This document shows, piece after piece, positions 5,172 through 6,890 of a stretch of DNA of 6,890 nt. This DNA comes from Candidatus Albibeggiatoa sp. nov. BB20 (GTDB taxonomy: Bacteria > Pseudomonadota > Gammaproteobacteria > Beggiatoales > Beggiatoaceae): positions 1-6,890 of the forward strand of contig JADGDW010000199.1 of NCBI GenBank assembly GCA_016744725.1. Reading direction: 5' to 3'. The notes beneath the pieces are model-generated. The model was not told the origin of the DNA. It ran no database searches and saw nothing but the letters and a program-made list of their open reading frames with translations. A program made the position numbers and the translations under genes. Each line of letters opens with the position of its first letter. Positions within the stretch are counted from its first letter, which is position 1.

Positions 5172-5711
5172 ATGGCGTTAGACGGCAAAATCAACGTAGA
5201 CGACAACGCTTTATATCGTAACGAAGATATTGCTGATTTATATGATGCTTCTCAAGAAGATGAAAAAGAACATAGAGCGCGTGAATTTGACTTAAACTAT
5301 ATTGCGTTAGATGGTGACATCGCATGTATGGTTAACGGTGCTGGCTTAGCAATGGCGACCATGGATATGGTTAAATTAAGCGGTGGCGAGCCTGCAAACT
5401 TCTTGGACGTTGGTGGTGGTACTAACGAAGAGAAAGTAAAAGAAGCGTTTAAACTGATCTTATCTGATGAAAAAGTGAAAGTTATTCTAGTCAATATTTT
5501 AGGTGGCATTGTTAAATGTGACTTAATTGCGATTGGTGTCATTAACGCTATCAAAGAAACAGGGACTCAACTTCCTGTGATTGTACGTTTAGCAGGTACG
5601 CGTGTTGAAGAAGGCAAAGCCCTACTAAAAGAAAGTGGTTTAGCAGTGATTCCTGCGGATGACTTAAAAGACGGTGCTGAAAAAGCAGTAGCTGCGGCGA
5701 AGGGGGCATAA
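5172..5711 (+). CDS. sucC: SucC C-terminal fragment, possible re-initiation product
   Basis: The first ATG after the TGA in the same frame is codon 210 (5172), in L-M-A-L-D-G-K. AGGTGA at 5162-5167 sits four bases upstream, a passable Shine-Dalgarno sequence 39 bases after the stop. Re-initiation would give 179 residues containing D213 and the full CoA-ligase-like domain that pairs with SucD, but not E197 or N199, which fall in the untranslated gap. A split enzyme would therefore still lack key residues, so this start is more likely accidental. Confidence 0.4.
   Translation: MALDGKINVDDNALYRNEDIADLYDASQEDEKEHRAREFDLNYIALDGDIACMVNGAGLAMATMDMVKLSGGEPANFLDVGGGTNEEKVKEAFKLILSDEKVKVILVNILGGIVKCDLIAIGVINAIKETGTQLPVIVRLAGTRVEEGKALLKESGLAVIPADDLKDGAEKAVAAAKGA
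5701..5706 (+). promoter_or_regulatory. Ribosome binding site of sucD inside the end of sucC
   Basis: AGGGGG, preceded by GA, ends seven bases before the sucD ATG at 5714. It is a strong site embedded in the last codons of sucC. It supports independent initiation of sucD even if translation of sucC stops early. Confidence 0.75.
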
Positions 5712-5713
5712 GC

Positions 5714-6589
5714 ATGAGCGTATTGATTGATAAAAACACTAAACTAATTTGCCAAGGTTTTACAGGCAAACAAGGTACGTTCCATTCAGAACAAGCTTTA
5801 GCGTATGGCACACAATTGGTCGGTGGTGTTACACCGGGTCGTGCTGGTCAAACGCATTTAGATTTACCTGTATTCAATACTGTACGTGATGCAGTAGATG
5901 AAACTGCAGCTGAAGCCTCTATGATTTATGTACCTGCGCCATTTGCAGCAGACGCAATTTTAGAAGCAGCAGAAGGTGGTGTCAAAATCATCGTATGTAT
6001 TACTGAAGGTATCCCAGTACTAGACATGTTGAAAGTGAAAGCGGTATTAACTGCAAACTTCCCTGATACACGTTTAATTGGCCCTAACTGCCCTGGTATC
6101 ATCACACCTGAACAGTGCAAAATTGGTATTATGCCGGGTCAAATCCATCAAGCGGGCAAAGTCGGTATTGTGTCACGTTCTGGTACATTGACTTATAAAG
6201 CAGTCAGCCATACAACGGCTAATGGCTTAGGTCAAAGCACATGTATCGGTATTGGTGGTGATCCAATCCATGGTATGAACTTCATCGATTGCTTGGAATT
6301 ATTCCAAGAAGATCCACAGACTGAAGGTATTATCATGGTGGGTGAAATCGGTGGTACTGCTGAAGAAGAAGCGGCTGAATTCATCAAATCTAACGTGACT
6401 AAACCTATGGTTGCTTATGTTGCAGGTGTTACAGCACCTCCAGGTAAACGTATGGGTCATGCGGGTGCAATTATTTCTGGTGGTAAAGGGACTGCTGAAG
6501 ATAAATTCAAAGCATTAGATGCAGCGGGCGTTAACATTGCACGTTCCCCAGCAGATATTGGTCCTAAGATTTTAGAAGCATTAAGCTAG
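5714..6589 (+). CDS. sucD: Succinyl-CoA synthetase alpha subunit
   Basis: SucD binds CoA and carries the active-site histidine that is phosphorylated during the succinyl-CoA/succinate exchange; the active enzyme is a SucC-SucD complex in the cytoplasm. The product is 291 residues, close to the 289 of E. coli. Motifs in order are LICQGFTGKQGTFHSEQAL (CoA-binding Rossmann part), GGVTPGRAGQTH, FNTVRDAV, YVPAPFAAD and ITEGIP. They continue with GPNCPGIITP, SRSGTLTY, GIGGDP, GEIGGTAEEEAA (with the conserved active-site Glu) and KRMGHAGAI, where H249 is the phosphohistidine. No defect is visible. The ATG lies two bases after the sucC stop with its own strong ribosome site. An intrinsic terminator follows after the TAG, so sucCD appear to be the end of, or all of, this operon. 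No 2-oxoglutarate dehydrogenase gene lies upstream, unlike the sucABCD arrangement of E. coli. Confidence 0.97.
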   Translation: MSVLIDKNTKLICQGFTGKQGTFHSEQALAYGTQLVGGVTPGRAGQTHLDLPVFNTVRDAVDETAAEASMIYVPAPFAADAILEAAEGGVKIIVCITEGIPVLDMLKVKAVLTANFPDTRLIGPNCPGIITPEQCKIGIMPGQIHQAGKVGIVSRSGTLTYKAVSHTTANGLGQSTCIGIGGDPIHGMNFIDCLELFQEDPQTEGIIMVGEIGGTAEEEAAEFIKSNVTKPMVAYVAGVTAPPGKRMGHAGAIISGGKGTAEDKFKALDAAGVNIARSPADIGPKILEALS

Positions 6590-6615
6590 TTTAAATCAGT
6601 TTTTGTTTCTTAATT

Positions 6616-6652
6616 AATGGCAAATGGTCGCAAGGCTGTTTGCCATTTTTTT
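6616..6652 (+). terminator. Intrinsic terminator after sucD
   Basis: The arms AATGGCAAA (6616-6624) and TTTGCCATT (6639-6647) form a 9-bp perfect stem. It can be extended inward by two G-U pairs and three more pairs (GTC with GGC) to a GCAA (GNRA) tetraloop at 6630-6633. A run of T to 6652 follows directly. It lies 27 bases after the sucD stop codon and is a textbook factor-independent terminator for sucCD. Confidence 0.9.
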
Positions 6653-6890
6653 ATGTATTGGTTATTGAATAGCGATTGTTAGCCATTTTCCAAAAATTTT
6701 TTTCTGGAAGCAATAAATTACCTCGTTACTAAGTTCTACTTGGTAATTGCTTGTTCCAAAAGCTCTGCTTTACGATATATTTAGCAAGCTGGGTAGGTAT
6801 TCCCCCAACTGGGTTTGTAAATGAGCAAAAAAGGATATAAATGCTTATAGAAAAATTAAATAGACTCAATTAACGAGAATAATATTATAT
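6653..6890. other. Gene-free right end with an imperfect inverted repeat
   Basis: No convincing gene or RNA gene is visible. An imperfect inverted repeat pairs GGAAGCAATAAATTACC (6706-6722) with GGTAATTGCTTGTTCC (6742-6757) around a 19-base loop. TTCCAAAA occurs at both 6688 and 6754, so GGAA at 6706 can pair with either side. AAGGA at 6831-6835 precedes an ATG at 6841, but that frame stops after ten codons (TAA 6871-6873). Confidence 0.5.

Larger units (their letters stand above)
4545..5711 (+). pseudogene. sucC: Succinyl-CoA synthetase beta subunit, interrupted by one in-frame TGA
   Basis: SucC is the ADP-forming beta subunit that, with SucD, interconverts succinyl-CoA and succinate in the TCA cycle in the cytoplasm. 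The frame spans 388 codons, the E. coli length, with no indel. Visible features are MNIHEYQAKKLF at the start, the ATP-grasp loop KAQVHAGGRGKAGG (45-58), and E-I-N-P-L (197-201), where N199 is the Mg ligand. Next are LDGK (212-215, D213 the second Mg ligand), MVNGAGLAMATMD and EPANFLDVGGG, then NILGGIVKCDLIA in the CoA-ligase-like C-terminal domain. Codon 193 is TGA (5121-5123), between F-I-D-K-D and S-L-V-E-I-N-P. The E. coli residue there is Leu as I recall; relatives vary. Everything after the stop is well conserved, so if the lesion is real it is recent, or the codon is misread or bypassed. The stop precedes sucD by two bases, as in a tightly linked operon. Confidence 0.88.

Noticed and set aside
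5926..6120. Minus-strand frame inside sucD, and similar ones at 5297-5554 and 5551-5811
   Set aside because: They are shadows of strongly conserved sucC and sucD coding sequence on the other strand.

Overview
The window looks like AT-rich proteobacterial chromosome. Its succinyl-CoA synthetase genes resemble the enterobacterial type closely: SucC keeps the E. coli length and residue register, and sucC and sucD are adjacent. An LRR-Roc-COR (Roco) gene, short AATC(C/T)TG-type intergenic repeats and a strong A/T bias would fit a large-genome gammaproteobacterium such as a Beggiatoa-like sulfur bacterium. That placement is inference only; nothing here fixes the species.

Layout. Positions 1-1910 (minus strand) hold two family 2 glycosyltransferases in translational overlap (ATGA). 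The first is a membrane-anchored enzyme with D-x-D, E-D and Q-x-x-R-W motifs; the second is a soluble rhamnosyltransferase-like enzyme that runs off the left edge. They probably act on a surface or exported polysaccharide. A short AT-rich spacer with inverted repeats follows (1911-2156). Positions 2157-4156 (minus strand) hold a broken Roco gene. Its leucine-rich repeats, P-loop, G4 (NKMD) and G5 (SCK) motifs and COR domain can all be read. However, the frame has two in-frame TAA codons, and a deletion with frameshift removes the G3 (DxxG) region of the GTPase. Positions 4157-4544 are non-coding and carry inverted clusters of a degenerate repeat plus the presumed control region of the next operon. 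Positions 4545-6589 (plus strand) are sucC-sucD, followed by a very good intrinsic terminator (6616-6652). The last ~240 bases hold an imperfect inverted repeat and no convincing gene.

The most striking observation is in sucC. The reading frame has exactly the length of E. coli SucC (388 codons) and is intact except for one in-frame TGA at codon 193. This lies just before the Mg-binding E-I-N-P-L segment, in a gene whose ribosome site, downstream partner and terminator all look healthy. It could be a sequencing error, a real nonsense mutation, a split subunit made by re-initiation at 5172, or recoding. The data here cannot decide. Taken with the broken Roco gene, the window contains three in-frame stops and one internal deletion within about 3.5 kb. 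I see no convincing new multi-gene system.
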